A DNA stretch of 64,000 nucleotides from CAYVAP01 sp964343195 (GTDB lineage Bacteria; Bacteroidota; Bacteroidia; J057), in the NCBI GenBank assembly GCA_964343195.1, contig CAYFIR010000012.1, positions 37,700 through 101,699 of the forward strand, written 5' to 3'. This document shows positions 9,095-19,100 of the stretch, piece after piece. Under the pieces are notes generated by a model. The model did not search any database. It saw only the letters and a program-made list of their open reading frames with translations, and was not told the origin of the DNA. Every line of letters begins with the position of its first letter. Within the stretch, counting starts at the first letter, position 1. Made by a program: the position numbers and the translations under genes.

Positions 9095-11092
9095 CTATGC
9101 TGACTCTTTGATTACCGTAACAGAAACCTGGTTGGTGTTCCAGTCTGCGACATTGGCCATGTTGCCAGACCCAAATAGCAGGGCCCGGGTCTGAGTCTGC
9201 TCCTTCATGCCGCGTGTCATAGGGCGAGGCTGTCCCAGCTCAGGTTGGCGCAGTAGACGTCCGTCGAATTCCTCAGTAGAGAATATGAGCTTAAAGATTT
9301 CGTGGACCTCATTGCGGCCGAGGGCTTCCTGTTGCGGGCTGATGGTCCCTGTAATGGCATTGCCGTCTGCTGCCCAGGCACTTTGCCCTGGCTCCAGCCA
9401 CATGCCACCCTGTGGTACTGCGTCCGGGTTGATGGCGAAAAGTGATGACAAATACAGGAGGGAACCATACAACCGCTTGCTGGAGGTATTGACCAGCCTC
9501 AACCGAAACTGCGGAAGGCTCTGGGAAGTGCTGTAACGGAGCACCAGCCCCAATTGACCCACCGTCATGATCTCATCACGATCTGGGTGCAGTACTTCCA
9601 GTTTCATAGATTCAGATGGGAGGGTACTCCCAGGATTTTGCAACTCCGTCATGCGCTCCCAGCGGGCAATGTGGATCAGTTGATCCACTAGTTCCTTGTT
9701 GGGGTTGGACCCACGCTTGTCCACCGGAGCTACCAATGGTAGCGCATCGGCATTGGTCTGGCGGGTGATATAATACGCCTGTGATCGACTGGCCACCACC
9801 AGAAAATCAGCTTCTTCCGGGCGAGAAACTTCCTGAAGGTAAATCTGAGCTTCCGGTATTTCTTCCAACATTCTTCGCAGGGCAGTTGCATCAGTCGATG
9901 AGACATTGAAGAAAATCGGCATCTGCGGCACCGCCATGTCATGGAGACGTGCCCGATAACTGCTATCCTTGGCGAGGAAAAGGCTGCCTTCTATCCGGAC
10001 AGTACTATGGGTGGGGAGCACCTGCTTGAGAGAGACCATACCCAGAGCGAGGGCAGGGTTGGCCAGTTCCTTGTCAGTAGCGTCAGCGGGATATACGTTT
10101 AGGGTGGTTTTTCCCTGGCTAAATCCTCCGCCCATCAGGCCATGAACCGCTCCGGCATCAATTTTCCAGCCTTCCTCACGGTCATGTGTGAGGTTGTAAT
10201 AATTGACTTCTCGGGTGTTCACCCCATCCAGAAAGACTGAATCTGCGTCTTCCGGGACAGCTGCATAGAGCTGGGGATTCTGGTCAAAAGTTCGCTCGGT
10301 TACCAGTGAACGTACCCGCCGGATCAGGTCGTGGTAGGTGAGGGGCCCTACGGAGTTTTCCAGCACTTCTACCAGCGAATAGGTAAAGACTCCTCTGGGC
10401 GAACCTCCCAGAAGGGTTTCCTTCGCTAATTGAAAAGATTGTGCAGCAGCAAGGTGGATATGGCGAGCCTTTGGGACAATTGCGGTGTCAGGATTGTCGA
10501 AGGAGAATACGCTGCGGTCTCTATCCACATTTCTTGGCAGAATGTAGTCGTCGAGTGAACGCACCTGCTCGGGAAGTTCGTCAAAGGCGCGGACTTTTAC
10601 CCCGGCATTTTCCAGGTCGGTGAGGCTGCGGGTTCCCGAACCCGAGTTGCAACAATCGTACACGACAACGATATGGGGATCTTTTTGGGCGACGACGTCG
10701 AGCAGGGTTGCCACTTCCTTATCAGCGAGGTCCATCCCATCGGGCATCCGGCTATCGTAGCAAACCAGGGTTTCGTTTTTGTGATCGGCTTCTAGGGGAA
10801 AGAAAATCTCATGGGTACGCTCCTGGGATCCATGCCCTGAGAAATAAAAAAAGACAATGTCGTCTTTTTGAGCCTGTGCAAGATGCTTCTCGAATTTGGC
10901 TACGACATTGAAGCGGGTTGCTTCCTCATTTTCCAGTACTTCCATGTGAAGTGGAATACCGGAGCGATTCATACTCCGAACCAGATAGTCACGCATGGCC
11001 CGCATGTCGTTCACACAACCATCCAATGGTGGAACGGGAGACTTATATTTATCGATGCCAACAAAAAGGGCGTAGCACTGTCGATTGCTCAT
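9095..11092 (-). CDS. Caspase-family (metacaspase-like, C14) protease with long C-terminal region
   Basis: 665 residues, no signal peptide. The N-terminal 270 residues form a caspase-like domain: catalytic H87 in YFSGHGSQ and C148 in YDCCNSGSG (the position of DxCHSG in metacaspases). Residues about 300-665 match no domain I recognise but end in a DUF4384-like region that treats the protein as a receptor or sensor. Type I metacaspase-like enzymes cleave after Arg/Lys and act in regulated proteolysis or cell death; the target here is unknown. There is no obvious operon partner: the next minus-strand gene upstream starts 154 bp away. It lies in the cytoplasm by prediction. Confidence 0.87.
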   Translation of the reverse strand: MSNRQCYALFVGIDKYKSPVPPLDGCVNDMRAMRDYLVRSMNRSGIPLHMEVLENEEATRFNVVAKFEKHLAQAQKDDIVFFYFSGHGSQERTHEIFFPLEADHKNETLVCYDSRMPDGMDLADKEVATLLDVVAQKDPHIVVVYDCCNSGSGTRSLTDLENAGVKVRAFDELPEQVRSLDDYILPRNVDRDRSVFSFDNPDTAIVPKARHIHLAAAQSFQLAKETLLGGSPRGVFTYSLVEVLENSVGPLTYHDLIRRVRSLVTERTFDQNPQLYAAVPEDADSVFLDGVNTREVNYYNLTHDREEGWKIDAGAVHGLMGGGFSQGKTTLNVYPADATDKELANPALALGMVSLKQVLPTHSTVRIEGSLFLAKDSSYRARLHDMAVPQMPIFFNVSSTDATALRRMLEEIPEAQIYLQEVSRPEEADFLVVASRSQAYYITRQTNADALPLVAPVDKRGSNPNKELVDQLIHIARWERMTELQNPGSTLPSESMKLEVLHPDRDEIMTVGQLGLVLRYSTSQSLPQFRLRLVNTSSKRLYGSLLYLSSLFAINPDAVPQGGMWLEPGQSAWAADGNAITGTISPQQEALGRNEVHEIFKLIFSTEEFDGRLLRQPELGQPRPMTRGMKEQTQTRALLFGSGNMANVADWNTNQVSVTVIKESA

Positions 11093-11246
11093 GTAGTGGG
11101 GGTAAAAGTGGGTTCAGACGAAAATTACACAAAACCCAAACATGGAGCAATGCACATTGAAATAGTGGCCTGGGAAAAGGTGATCCAGGTGATCGCTGTT
11201 TTCCCTGATCCCTGATCACCGAAGACCATGGATCACCTTATGTAGG

Positions 11247-12527
11247 TCACCTTCCCAACACAAAACTTCCGTCCTGTCGATCGTAGTAGCCCCAGTAAGA
11301 TTCCCCGCCCTGACTAAAGGTGACCAGTAGCGGGGCACGCTGAAGGCTGTTGGGAGGGAAGCTCTTGGTTGCCATCAGGGTAGTCGGTGCGGAAATGGGA
11401 TGAAAATCAAACGGACTCAGATAGCCCTGAAAAGCCAAACTGCGGATGTCTTCCTGGATGACTGCCCCGGAAATACCTCGTTCCTGCTCGGGCCAGACCC
11501 CTGCACAGGTTAATATCAGGTGTTCAATGTCTCCTTCTTCCAACGCCAGAGCGAGGTGGCTGGCATCCTGCCATTCGGCAGCGATGTCTGCTGCAGCCAT
11601 GTCATGATATTCCAATCCTGCAGGACTCATCATGGCTGCAGGACCGTTTTGCAGTGGCAGGGGCTCCTCGTGAGAATAGCCATAGAGAAAGGGGAGCAGG
11701 CCTTCTCCTACGGGTGAAACCTGAAAGTAGAGTGAATCGGGAGTGAGAGCCAACTGCAAAAGGTGGTCATCCACGAGCAGGGAGTTGCTTCCAAGCGTAG
11801 AGGGGGGCAGGGGGTACTCGTATAGGTACTGGGTCTGGTCGGTAAGGTCAATATGAAAGACCTGGGTCATGCCGGGGTCTTCAAGAGTCAGATACAACTG
11901 GTCACGCTGAAGGTACATTTTGTTGTGGAGGTAGGTCGCAGCAATTTGCCCGACATTGCTACTATCAATTCGTTGAACCCCTGCCGCCAGCCGTTCTGTA
12001 AACCCCGCTGGAACCTGGTAGTTGGTGGTGGAAAATTCGCCGCGCCCTTCGAACCTGCACAGCCTGATCTCATCTCCAAACCGGGGTACCCGTATGATGT
12101 GCAATATGCCGCCATGTGTGAAAGTTCCCCATTGAAGATCTCCGGCTAGTTCTTCTTCTACCCTAAAAACCTCGGTGCTTTCTGACTCCTGTACCACCTG
12201 TACGACCTGTAAGAGGCCAGTCTGTTTCTCCCGATAGCAAATGTAGAGGTTGCCATCCCGGTAGGTAAACCCCAGGCGCTCATATGCAGATGGCTCAGGT
12301 AGATCCAGTACCTTGAACTGCTGCAGGATTCTCAGGTTGGGTGTGAGTTGAAATACATGGGCCTGCTGTCCTTCCTGAAACAACAAAAGGGTCCCTCTTT
12401 CATTGGTAAAAGCATAGGCATCTGCGTTCAGTGGCAGGTCAGCCTTTAGTCGAGTCAACTCTCTCAAGGGTTGGGCGAAGAGGGAACCGGTGATGAGCAG
12501 GGCCAGGGTGGCGAAAATTCGTAGCAT
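11247..12527 (-). CDS. Secreted hypothetical protein, possibly beta-propeller-like
   Basis: 426 residues with a clear signal peptide (MLRIFATLALLITGSLFAQ, cleavage near residue 19). The mature part is rich in beta strands with recurring short Tyr/Leu-rich blocks of about 40-50 residues, suggestive of a propeller, but no known motif was recognised. It has no sorting tail. It lies upstream of the caspase gene on the same strand, 154 bp away, so joint transcription is possible but not shown. Confidence 0.7.
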   Translation of the reverse strand: MLRIFATLALLITGSLFAQPLRELTRLKADLPLNADAYAFTNERGTLLLFQEGQQAHVFQLTPNLRILQQFKVLDLPEPSAYERLGFTYRDGNLYICYREKQTGLLQVVQVVQESESTEVFRVEEELAGDLQWGTFTHGGILHIIRVPRFGDEIRLCRFEGRGEFSTTNYQVPAGFTERLAAGVQRIDSSNVGQIAATYLHNKMYLQRDQLYLTLEDPGMTQVFHIDLTDQTQYLYEYPLPPSTLGSNSLLVDDHLLQLALTPDSLYFQVSPVGEGLLPFLYGYSHEEPLPLQNGPAAMMSPAGLEYHDMAAADIAAEWQDASHLALALEEGDIEHLILTCAGVWPEQERGISGAVIQEDIRSLAFQGYLSPFDFHPISAPTTLMATKSFPPNSLQRAPLLVTFSQGGESYWGYYDRQDGSFVLGR

Positions 12528-12631
12528 GGTGGATAGTTAGGCTTCAATGAGTGGTCGGGGAGCCATAATATTTACAAGGTGAATCATTTCTCCCCTCCTT
12601 TTTGCTTCAAAATTTCCTGAAGACCTGCCAC

Positions 12632-12662
12632 AAAAAAACTCCCCCAGGATTAAGTGGGGGAG
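12632..12662 (-). terminator. Rho-independent terminator of the pspA operon
   Basis: On the minus strand CTCCCCCA pairs with TGGGGGAG across an 8-nt loop and is followed at once by seven T residues. It lies just after the stop of the small PspA-companion gene. Confidence 0.88.
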
Positions 12663-12693
12663 TAGGTTAATTGGTATGACGTAATTCTACGGG

Positions 12694-13146
12694 TCAAATG
12701 TCGCCGAAGGACTTACGTGGCTTTTGCTCTTCCTCTTTTAGCTCATCCAGCAGTTCCTGCTCCAAAGGATCTTTTTCATCTTCGTCATCCAGCAATCCCA
12801 TCTCCTGCTTCATTTCCTTCATAAGCTGGTCAGCTGAGAACTTTTCCATTTCAGCCTTTTGAGCCAATTGTTCCAGCTTTTTGTTGGAGTCAATGGCTTC
12901 ATCCAATGCCAGATCCATTTTTGCTTCAGTCAAAGCAGAATCATGGTTCAACTTCTCAATCCAATCATCCGAATCATCATGCAGTGCAGATGTAATATCC
13001 TGAATGGAAGAGTTGAGCTTGCGTGAAGTTTTGAGCCTTTTGGCCTGCTCCAGGATCTCCCGACGCTTCAGGATATCCTTTTTATAGGCCTCTTTCATCT
13101 GCTCTTTGAGCTGCTTACGTCTTTCTTCTCCAGTCATAAAGGTCAC
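12694..13146 (-). CDS. Small acidic coiled-coil protein, PspA-companion
   Basis: 150 residues, almost entirely charged helix. Its segment EAKMDLALDEA ... MKEMKQEMGLLDDE mirrors the end of the PspA protein encoded just upstream (EARMEMALDSV ... VKQFKTEMGIDLDE), so it looks like a shortened PspA/IM30-type paralogue keeping only the C-terminal helices. It may co-assemble with or regulate PspA; this is inference. A second start three codons in (13137) is possible. Transcribed after pspA (67-bp gap) and before a strong terminator. Confidence 0.75.
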   Translation of the reverse strand: MTFMTGEERRKQLKEQMKEAYKKDILKRREILEQAKRLKTSRKLNSSIQDITSALHDDSDDWIEKLNHDSALTEAKMDLALDEAIDSNKKLEQLAQKAEMEKFSADQLMKEMKQEMGLLDDEDEKDPLEQELLDELKEEEQKPRKSFGDI

Positions 13147-13185
13147 TTTTCATTGATCGGTAGGAAGAAACATAGGGGACCTTCT

Positions 13186-13213
13186 TCACTGTTCACTGCT
13201 CAATGAACAATGC
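13186..13213. repeat. Heptamer-type intergenic repeat
   Basis: CTGTTCA CTGCTCA ATGAACA ATG: three degenerate 7-bp units in the gap between pspA and its companion, with one unit inverted relative to the others. Confidence 0.5.
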
Positions 13214-13936
13214 TTATTCTTTCTCCTTTGCAGGTGAATCAAGGTCAAGGTCATCAAATGAAGGCTCATCCAGGTCAATGCCCATTTCGGTTTTGAACTG
13301 TTTTACCAGCTCGGCCGCCCGGATATTTTCCGCTTCCTCTTCTATGGCAAATGTCTCGGTATCGACAGAGTCAAGGGCCATTTCCATGCGAGCTTCGTTT
13401 TTGGCAGTTTCCTCATTGATGCGATTGAGCATCTCATCGTGGGTGGCATCGATGCCTCCTACTTCAAACTGCTCCATGGTGTCGGCAATCTTGGACTGCC
13501 ACTTGGCTCTTTCGTGAGCTCGCAGGGCATCTTTTGCCTCAGCGATCTTACGCTCACGCTGCTTCATGAATACCTTTTTGACCTCGAGGGACTTTTCATA
13601 TGCAGACTTGGCAGTTTCGTACTGCTCTTTGGTCTGCATCATATGGCGCTTGGTATCTTCGAGGCGGAGGGCGTAGTTCTGGGCAATGTCGTCACGCCCA
13701 GCCTGTATCGCAGCCTTCATCTTGGATACCATTGTCTTGTACTCGCTCTTGTATTTATTCATCTCCTTTTCCAGGAGCATGACATTGGCCTTAACTGTAG
13801 CGATGTTTTCATTCATCTTGGGAATCTGATCATTCAGTTCCCGGATGTTTTGCTCCAGAATCAGGCGAGGATCCTCAATTGAACTGATCAAACCACCAAA
13901 AAGAGAGCGGATGGCACGGATAAATCGCTTCCACAT
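13214..13936 (-). CDS. pspA: PspA/IM30 (Vipp1) family membrane-remodelling protein
   Basis: 240 residues with the usual amphipathic N-terminus (MWKRFIRAIRSLFGG), the DPRLILEQNIRELNDQI region and long coiled coils, ending in an acidic tail. PspA proteins are ESCRT-III-like and coat stressed inner membranes to limit proton leakage. No PspB/C or PspF partner is nearby; the only partner is the small coiled-coil protein immediately downstream. Confidence 0.92.
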   Translation of the reverse strand: MWKRFIRAIRSLFGGLISSIEDPRLILEQNIRELNDQIPKMNENIATVKANVMLLEKEMNKYKSEYKTMVSKMKAAIQAGRDDIAQNYALRLEDTKRHMMQTKEQYETAKSAYEKSLEVKKVFMKQRERKIAEAKDALRAHERAKWQSKIADTMEQFEVGGIDATHDEMLNRINEETAKNEARMEMALDSVDTETFAIEEEAENIRAAELVKQFKTEMGIDLDEPSFDDLDLDSPAKEKE

Positions 13937-14002
13937 AAATGTTAGGGATTTCGACGGGTAAAATTTTGTTATGGCTAATAGGAACTACGAAAACCATTAG
14001 TC

Positions 14003-15028
14003 TTAGTTAACTTCGACGGGTTTGCCGTATCTTCCATATTGCCGAATGAACTCTTCCAATTTAAGAACTTCTTCTTTATTTCCCACAAAGAGGGGGGTTC
14101 TTTGGTGAAGGTTGTCAGGCTCGATGTCCAAAATTCTCATTCGTCCATTTGAAGCTGCTCCACCTGCCTGTTCTGCAATGAAAGCCATGACGTTTGCTTC
14201 AAAGGTCAGGCGTAACTTTCCGTCTGGCGCATCGATACTCCCTGGGTACATAAAAATACCTCCTTTGAGTAGGTTTCGGTGGAAGTCGGCTACCATTGAC
14301 CCGATGTAGCGTAGTTTGTATGGCTTGGGGGTATCACGTTTAATGTGGCGCAGGTATTGTTTCGTCCCCTCAAAGAAGTTCCGGTACAATCCCTCGTTGA
14401 CCGAATACACATTGCACTTTTCTGGAAAGCGCATGTTGGGGTGCGACAGCAGAAACTCCCCAATTGAAGGGTCCAGGGTGAATCCGTTAACTCCGTGTCC
14501 CGTGGTATAAACGAGCATGGTGCTGGATCCATAGAGGACGTATCCAGCCGCGACCTGCTCTGAACCTGTCTGTAAAAAGTCTTCATTCGTCAGGGGGCCA
14601 TCCACATTCTTGCGGCGATAAACGGAAAATATAGTCCCGATAGAGACATTTACGTCGATATTGGAGCTGCCGTCCAGGGGGTCCATGACGACAATGTACT
14701 TCCCATTTGAGCCTTCCTTGACGATAAACTCTTCGTGCTCCTCCGAACCTACAGCACAGACCATACGCCCCTTGAAGAGGGCGTCGATCATCTGTCGGTC
14801 GGCAAAAACGTCAAGTTTTTGCTGTTCTTCTCCCTGTACATTTACATTCCCTTCCAGCCCGAGGATATCCACGAGGCCTGCCTTGTTCACTTCCCGGTTG
14901 ATGATGCGAGAAGCCAGGACAATGTCCCGGATGATCTTGGACAACTGCCCCGTGGCGTAAGGGAAGTTTTGTTCTTTCTGAATGACGAATTGCTCAAGGG
15001 TGGTAACGTTAGATTCTGATTGATGCAT
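14003..15028 (-). CDS. fbp: Class I fructose-1,6-bisphosphatase
   Basis: 341 residues, standard family length. The metal site DPLDGSSNID and the FEANVMAFIAEQAGGAAS block identify class I FBPase, the gluconeogenic enzyme that hydrolyses fructose-1,6-bisphosphate. Cytoplasmic. The gene is monocistronic by layout, facing away from the tRNA genes. Confidence 0.97.
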   Translation of the reverse strand: MHQSESNVTTLEQFVIQKEQNFPYATGQLSKIIRDIVLASRIINREVNKAGLVDILGLEGNVNVQGEEQQKLDVFADRQMIDALFKGRMVCAVGSEEHEEFIVKEGSNGKYIVVMDPLDGSSNIDVNVSIGTIFSVYRRKNVDGPLTNEDFLQTGSEQVAAGYVLYGSSTMLVYTTGHGVNGFTLDPSIGEFLLSHPNMRFPEKCNVYSVNEGLYRNFFEGTKQYLRHIKRDTPKPYKLRYIGSMVADFHRNLLKGGIFMYPGSIDAPDGKLRLTFEANVMAFIAEQAGGAASNGRMRILDIEPDNLHQRTPLFVGNKEEVLKLEEFIRQYGRYGKPVEVN

Positions 15029-15208
15029 GTGGGATTAAATGGTTAAATGACTGTAAGTAGTTAGTTTTTTGCGATTAGCAGTCGCAATTAATCGGTTACC
15101 GTAGGGTAGAAGTGGGGGTGAGCAATGGCGAAAACGATTGCAGAAAGATAGTAAAATATCGCCATATGAGGCGGAATGAACTTTTTTTCATTTTTTTCGA
15201 ATAGTATC

Positions 15209-15240
15209 TTGACAAGAAAGGGGATAAGGTTCTATCTTTG
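15209..15240 (+). promoter_or_regulatory. Bacteroidota housekeeping promoter of tRNA-Lys
   Basis: TTG at 15209-15211 and a perfect TATCTTTG at 15233-15240, separated by 21 bp, form the -33/-7 pair used by the Bacteroidota primary sigma factor. The tRNA begins 28 bp downstream. Confidence 0.8.
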
Positions 15241-15268
15241 CACTCGCAATCAAAAAAAGGGTTGCAAT

Positions 15269-15341
15269 GAACTGGTAGCTCAGTTGGTAGAGCATCTCAC
15301 TTTTAATGAGAGGGTCCAGGGTTCGAGCCCCTGCCGGTTCA
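15269..15341 (+). tRNA. tRNA-Lys (anticodon TTT)
   Basis: Acceptor arm GAACTGG pairs with CCGGTTC (one G-T). The anticodon stem TCTCA/TGAGA encloses CTTTTAA, anticodon TTT at 15302-15304. GTTCGAGCC forms the T loop. The discriminator is A15341 and CCA is not encoded. Confidence 0.97.
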
Positions 15342-15350
15342 CAACAGGAG

Positions 15351-15398
15351 CAGATTTCAGGTTTCAGGAAATTCCTGCAATTTGAAATCTGTTTTTTT
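15351..15398 (+). terminator. Terminator after tRNA-Lys
   Basis: CAGATTTCA (15351) pairs with TGAAATCTG (15383), with an inner CAGGAA/TTCCTG helix, followed by seven T residues. The left arm is itself built of 7-bp units (CAGATTT CAGGTTT CAGGAAA). Confidence 0.8.
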
Positions 15399-15445
15399 CT
15401 CTCTTTTTACTGATCAAAGTTCTCTGAACCCTGATCACTGTAAAG

Positions 15446-15529
15446 GCCCAGGTGGTGAAATTGGTAGACACGCCATCTTGAGGGGGTGGTGGCCGCAAGG
15501 CCGTGCTGGTTCGAGTCCAGTCCTGGGCA
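15446..15529 (+). tRNA. tRNA-Leu (anticodon GAG)
   Basis: Acceptor GCCCAGG/CCTGGGC, anticodon stem CCATC/GGTGG with loop TTGAGGG (anticodon GAG), a long variable arm GGCCGCAAGGCC and discriminator A. Its 3' end is reused as an integration site: the last 14 bases recur at 24511. Confidence 0.96.
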
Positions 15530-15530
15530 C
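15516..15530 (+). other. attL-like core in tRNA-Leu 3' end
   Basis: TCCAGTCCTGGGCAC; identical to 24511-24525, the first 11 bases identical to 23878-23888. Confidence 0.82.
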
Positions 15531-15536
15531 CCAGAG

Positions 15537-15575
15537 CGCATAAGTAATTGGCAGTCAATTATTTATGCGTTTTTT
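15537..15575 (+). terminator. Terminator at left end of island
   Basis: CGCATAAgTAATTG pairs with CAATTAtTTATGCG over a 5-nt loop, followed by six T residues. It now ends tRNA-Leu transcription in place of the displaced native terminator. Confidence 0.85.
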
Positions 15576-15940
15576 ATTTTGGCGACACTTGAATCTGTCG
15601 CCTTTTCAGTACCACAAATTGCTTCCCCGGCTATTTCCCCCAAGCCGATTGCCTTGCCCCTTTCTCTCAATTCATCGTATCTTAGGGTAAAATATTAGCT
15701 ATGTCAGTAGTTGAAGGATTCGGAGATATTGCTGGGATACTTGCTCAAATGGCTCCAGATAAGGTAGTGGCCCTGAAGGCCCCCCAATCTTTGGGAGAAC
15801 GTGTAGAAACCCTGGTTGAGCAGAAGAAGCAAGACCCATTGAGTGAGGAGGAAACCGTAGAGCTGGAACGCTACCTCTCCCTTGACTTATTGATTAACCT
15901 TGCCAGGGCACGGGCTAAAGTAATGTTAGCTGTGTGAGTG
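15562..15940 (+). repeat. 379-bp direct repeat, left copy
   Basis: Matches 23924-24302 at a constant offset of 8,362 bp without indels. It starts at the right arm of the terminator hairpin, includes GGCGACA/TGTCGCC (15581-15602) and ends just past the small gene. Confidence 0.9.
15701..15937 (+). CDS. Small conserved island-end protein (78 aa), left copy
   Basis: 78 residues, acidic and helical, with APQSLGERVETLVEQKKQ and SEEETVELERYLSLD. It is 70/78 identical to the copy at 24063. It resembles short antitoxin-like or upstream-partner proteins (about 80 aa, ending in a leucine-rich L(I/L)xLA(R/K)A(R/K)A segment) that often precede nucleases; this relation is from memory and unproven. A GTG start overlaps its stop, as if a coupled partner gene once followed, but both copies have lost any recognisable partner. 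Conservation at island ends hints at a role in the element. Confidence 0.6.
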   Translation: MSVVEGFGDIAGILAQMAPDKVVALKAPQSLGERVETLVEQKKQDPLSEEETVELERYLSLDLLINLARARAKVMLAV

Positions 15941-16017
15941 GTGCGTTTACTTCAGAATGTCTAATAATATCACTTCCAGGTATCCTAAAAGCGCTCTATA
16001 CTACTGTGTATGGGGTG

Positions 16018-16168
16018 CTTTTTGCGTACCTTGATCAGCAGCAACCTCCGCCAACTGGAGCCCGTCCATCCGCTCAGCCCCGAAGCGAACCTGAAGATCC
16101 ACGCCATGGAGGGGCAGTTGCATAAGGTCAATCAGTTTTTGGATGAGTTTTTTCGGGGGAGGGGGTAG
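16018..16168 (+). pseudogene. C-terminal remnant of an unidentified gene
   Basis: Frame 16018-16168 reads as a plausible protein end (RTLISSNLRQLEP ... QFLDEFFRGRG, then TAG) with codon use like real genes here, but there is no start or upstream body. It lies between the island's left repeat and the restriction gene and is probably what remains of a gene lost by deletion. Confidence 0.4.
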
Positions 16169-16180
16169 AGGAAGGAAGCA

Positions 16181-19100
16181 CTAAACACCGGTATCACTTA
16201 GTGAATCTATATTTCCAAATATAGTTCTTAGATATCCTTTATCCTTGTCGATGAATAGCACCTTGTTTTCTGCGAATTGGGCTTTCGTAGTACCTAATCC
16301 CTCCCCCCAAGTCTGACGAACTTTTTCAAACGGTGTAACCGAAAGGATAAATCCTGATATGGATACATCTATATCCTGCTGATCCTTTTTGAGCTGGTCT
16401 AGAATCTTAGCTTCAAGCACCTGCACATCCTGCTTGCACCATAGGATTTTGGGATTATTGAAATGATTATCTCCCAGCAAAATCCCTTTAGGGTCAAGGA
16501 AATAGATGTATTGCCTGGCACTATTCACGACCCAAAGGATAAAGTCGGGATAGAAAGACGAACTTTCCATGAAGAACCCAATTCCCTTTACCGATAGGTT
16601 GCGAAGTAGAAAAAGTTGTTTATCCTTGAATCTATCTGATTCCTTTACGTACTCCCTCAGATGATTGATGAAGTCTCTCTCTCCGTCATTCAACCTTGTC
16701 GGAACAGTTTTGATCTCCTTGAATTTCTTGCCACCATCAATTGAGGCAATTGGCGAATAAAGGTGTTTATCGAAGTGAATAGAGGGCAGTGTAGGGTCAT
16801 CCTTTTCATACATCACCTTGATTTTATCTTCCAATTCCTTGATGAATGCCTCATGTTTCTTGGGCACTTTCACCACCATGGTACGCGATTCCGGGAACAT
16901 GACGGCATGCTCTTTATGGCTGAGCATATCATAGGTGAGGTATTGGGAAAGAAATGCCTTCTCTTTGTCTGCATAAAACTTATTGATGTAGTCCTTCACT
17001 AAGCTCACCGCGACTCCCTGAATTTTGCCCCCAATGGCTTCCTGCATCCCAAACTGCCCCTTTTGACTATACAAATTGAACCCTCCCTCTTCCATCAACT
17101 GAGCAATGACGCTTGGCTCTATGATCAGGTTGTAATACCCCTTCAGCAGCTTATACCGATTGGCTTCCAGCATGAGGGCGCGATAGTCGATAAAAGCCCG
17201 AAATTCTTTCAGGAAATTGTGCTGATAGTCCTCTACTTCCTCAGCCACTTGGCTATTGAAGCCACCTGCCGCGATACTGACCTTGTTTCGCATGTCAATG
17301 GTAACCCTTTTTGCCACATCTGCGCTGTATTCCAATTCGATCAGTTCCTCCTGAAAAGATTTGTCCTCCCGCTTTTTGAAAGTCATGATCTTGCCGTTCC
17401 ATTGACCCTCATGATTAAGCTTGATCTCAATGGGGATGTGTGTGTAATCAGGCACTTCCTTCTCGATCTCGGTGAGGAACCGATTCATGTAAGAAGCATT
17501 CAGCCCCATGATGGAAATGGTCTGCAGGGCGCGCACATGATACGGGGCATTGGCCTCCTCGCGTTTGAGAGAAAGGTTCTTGCCTTTCAAGCGCACCCCA
17601 CGGCCAAATAGTTGAATGATCTGCGCCCCCTCGCTTTTGCCCATGTTCATCAACCCCATACTTGAAACTCTCCATGAGTTCCACCCTTCAATAAACTTTT
17701 TGGAACCAATCAGGATGTTGATTGGGGAATGAGTCTCTGAGATGGCCTGAAACAGGGAAGGGGAAAAGTTGTCATCCTGAATGCTCAGTTCTCCCTCGGT
17801 GTCTGCCTCCAGGGTTTTGGCATACTTGGGTACATCGCCGATGTTGATGACGGCGAAGTAGGAGTCGCTGCTTTTGGTCTTCAGCCCAATCTCCCCTTCT
17901 GCTTGCTTGATCTGGAAAGCGTCGATGCTGCCTACCCCATTGAATACTTTGCTCAATATGACCTCCGCAATCGGACGCTCCTGTCTCAGGGATTCAAAGT
18001 GCCCCTTAAAAATATCATTGCCCTCCCCATCTCGCAGACCTGTGGCATCCGATAGGATTTTGTCAATGTCGGCTTGTAGCTCAGCAGGAGAGGAGAGTGC
18101 ATAGCGAAAAAACGCAATGACCCGCGACACATCTGATATGGTATCCTTGTCAGACTGAGTCTTGCCTGAACTGATCACCCGACTCCCCACAAATACCCAC
18201 AATGGCTTCTCAATGTTGTAGGGGCGCAGGTCCTGCTCGTGCTTCTCAAACAGTGCTAGCTGTTCATAGTAACCCAACAGGCTCGCCGTGAGTAGCAACC
18301 TGTTTTGCTCTTCGCTGTATTCGTTTTTGGTATCCAGGTTGAATACGCGAAAGTCCTTGCCGTAGCCATCGGTATAAAAGTGGCGATAGGAATAGTCAAA
18401 AATGATGGCCTTGCCGTACTCCTGCAACAGGTCTTTGGTGCTCTTGGTGATGATCTGCCCGAAGGTGGCAGAGTATTCAAAGGTAAAGGAACCCTTCCCA
18501 CGCGTCAGGTGCTCTCGCAGGCTTTTCCAGGTTTTCTCTTCCGATTTTTGCCCTTTGTGCCCTTCGTCAATGAATACCAGGTTGCGAGACTCTGAAAAGT
18601 AATCTACATCCACGCTCACGCCTTCTCCTTCTTTGTCCTTCACCAATTTGGTAATCTCCAAAATGAGAATCTCGCCCTCTTTGGTTTTCAGGCTTTCCTC
18701 ACTGCCGGAATAGAGCTTGGCAGGAATGCCACTTTCGACACAGCTTTCATAGTGCTGACGGCTCAATCCCTCATTGGGGGTAATCAGGATGATGTTTTCC
18801 CACTCCTTGAAGTACTTAGTGATCTGCCAGTAGTTGCAGTGCATCAGCAGGGTCTTGCCGCTCCCCGTTGCCATCCAATAGGCCAATTTCTTCACATCCT
18901 GCGCCGTGTAGGCTTCCAGCTTTGCAAAGTCTCGATTTCCTTGGGCAAAGGCATTGAGTTGGCCCAGTAGGTGGCTGAGATTGTGGCTGTACTGGTCGAA
19001 GAAGTACTCGGTAAACAGCAGCGCAAACCACTGATAGTACTTGAAGCTAAAAAAGGGCTCCGCCCGCTTTTCGCGCAACTGTTTCTCATAGCCTTGGATG

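Noticed and set aside
15934..16125. GTG frame overlapping the left 78-aa gene
   Set aside because: The later part is proline-rich shadow of the remnant frame at 16018; the equivalent frame in the right copy stops after 13 codons.
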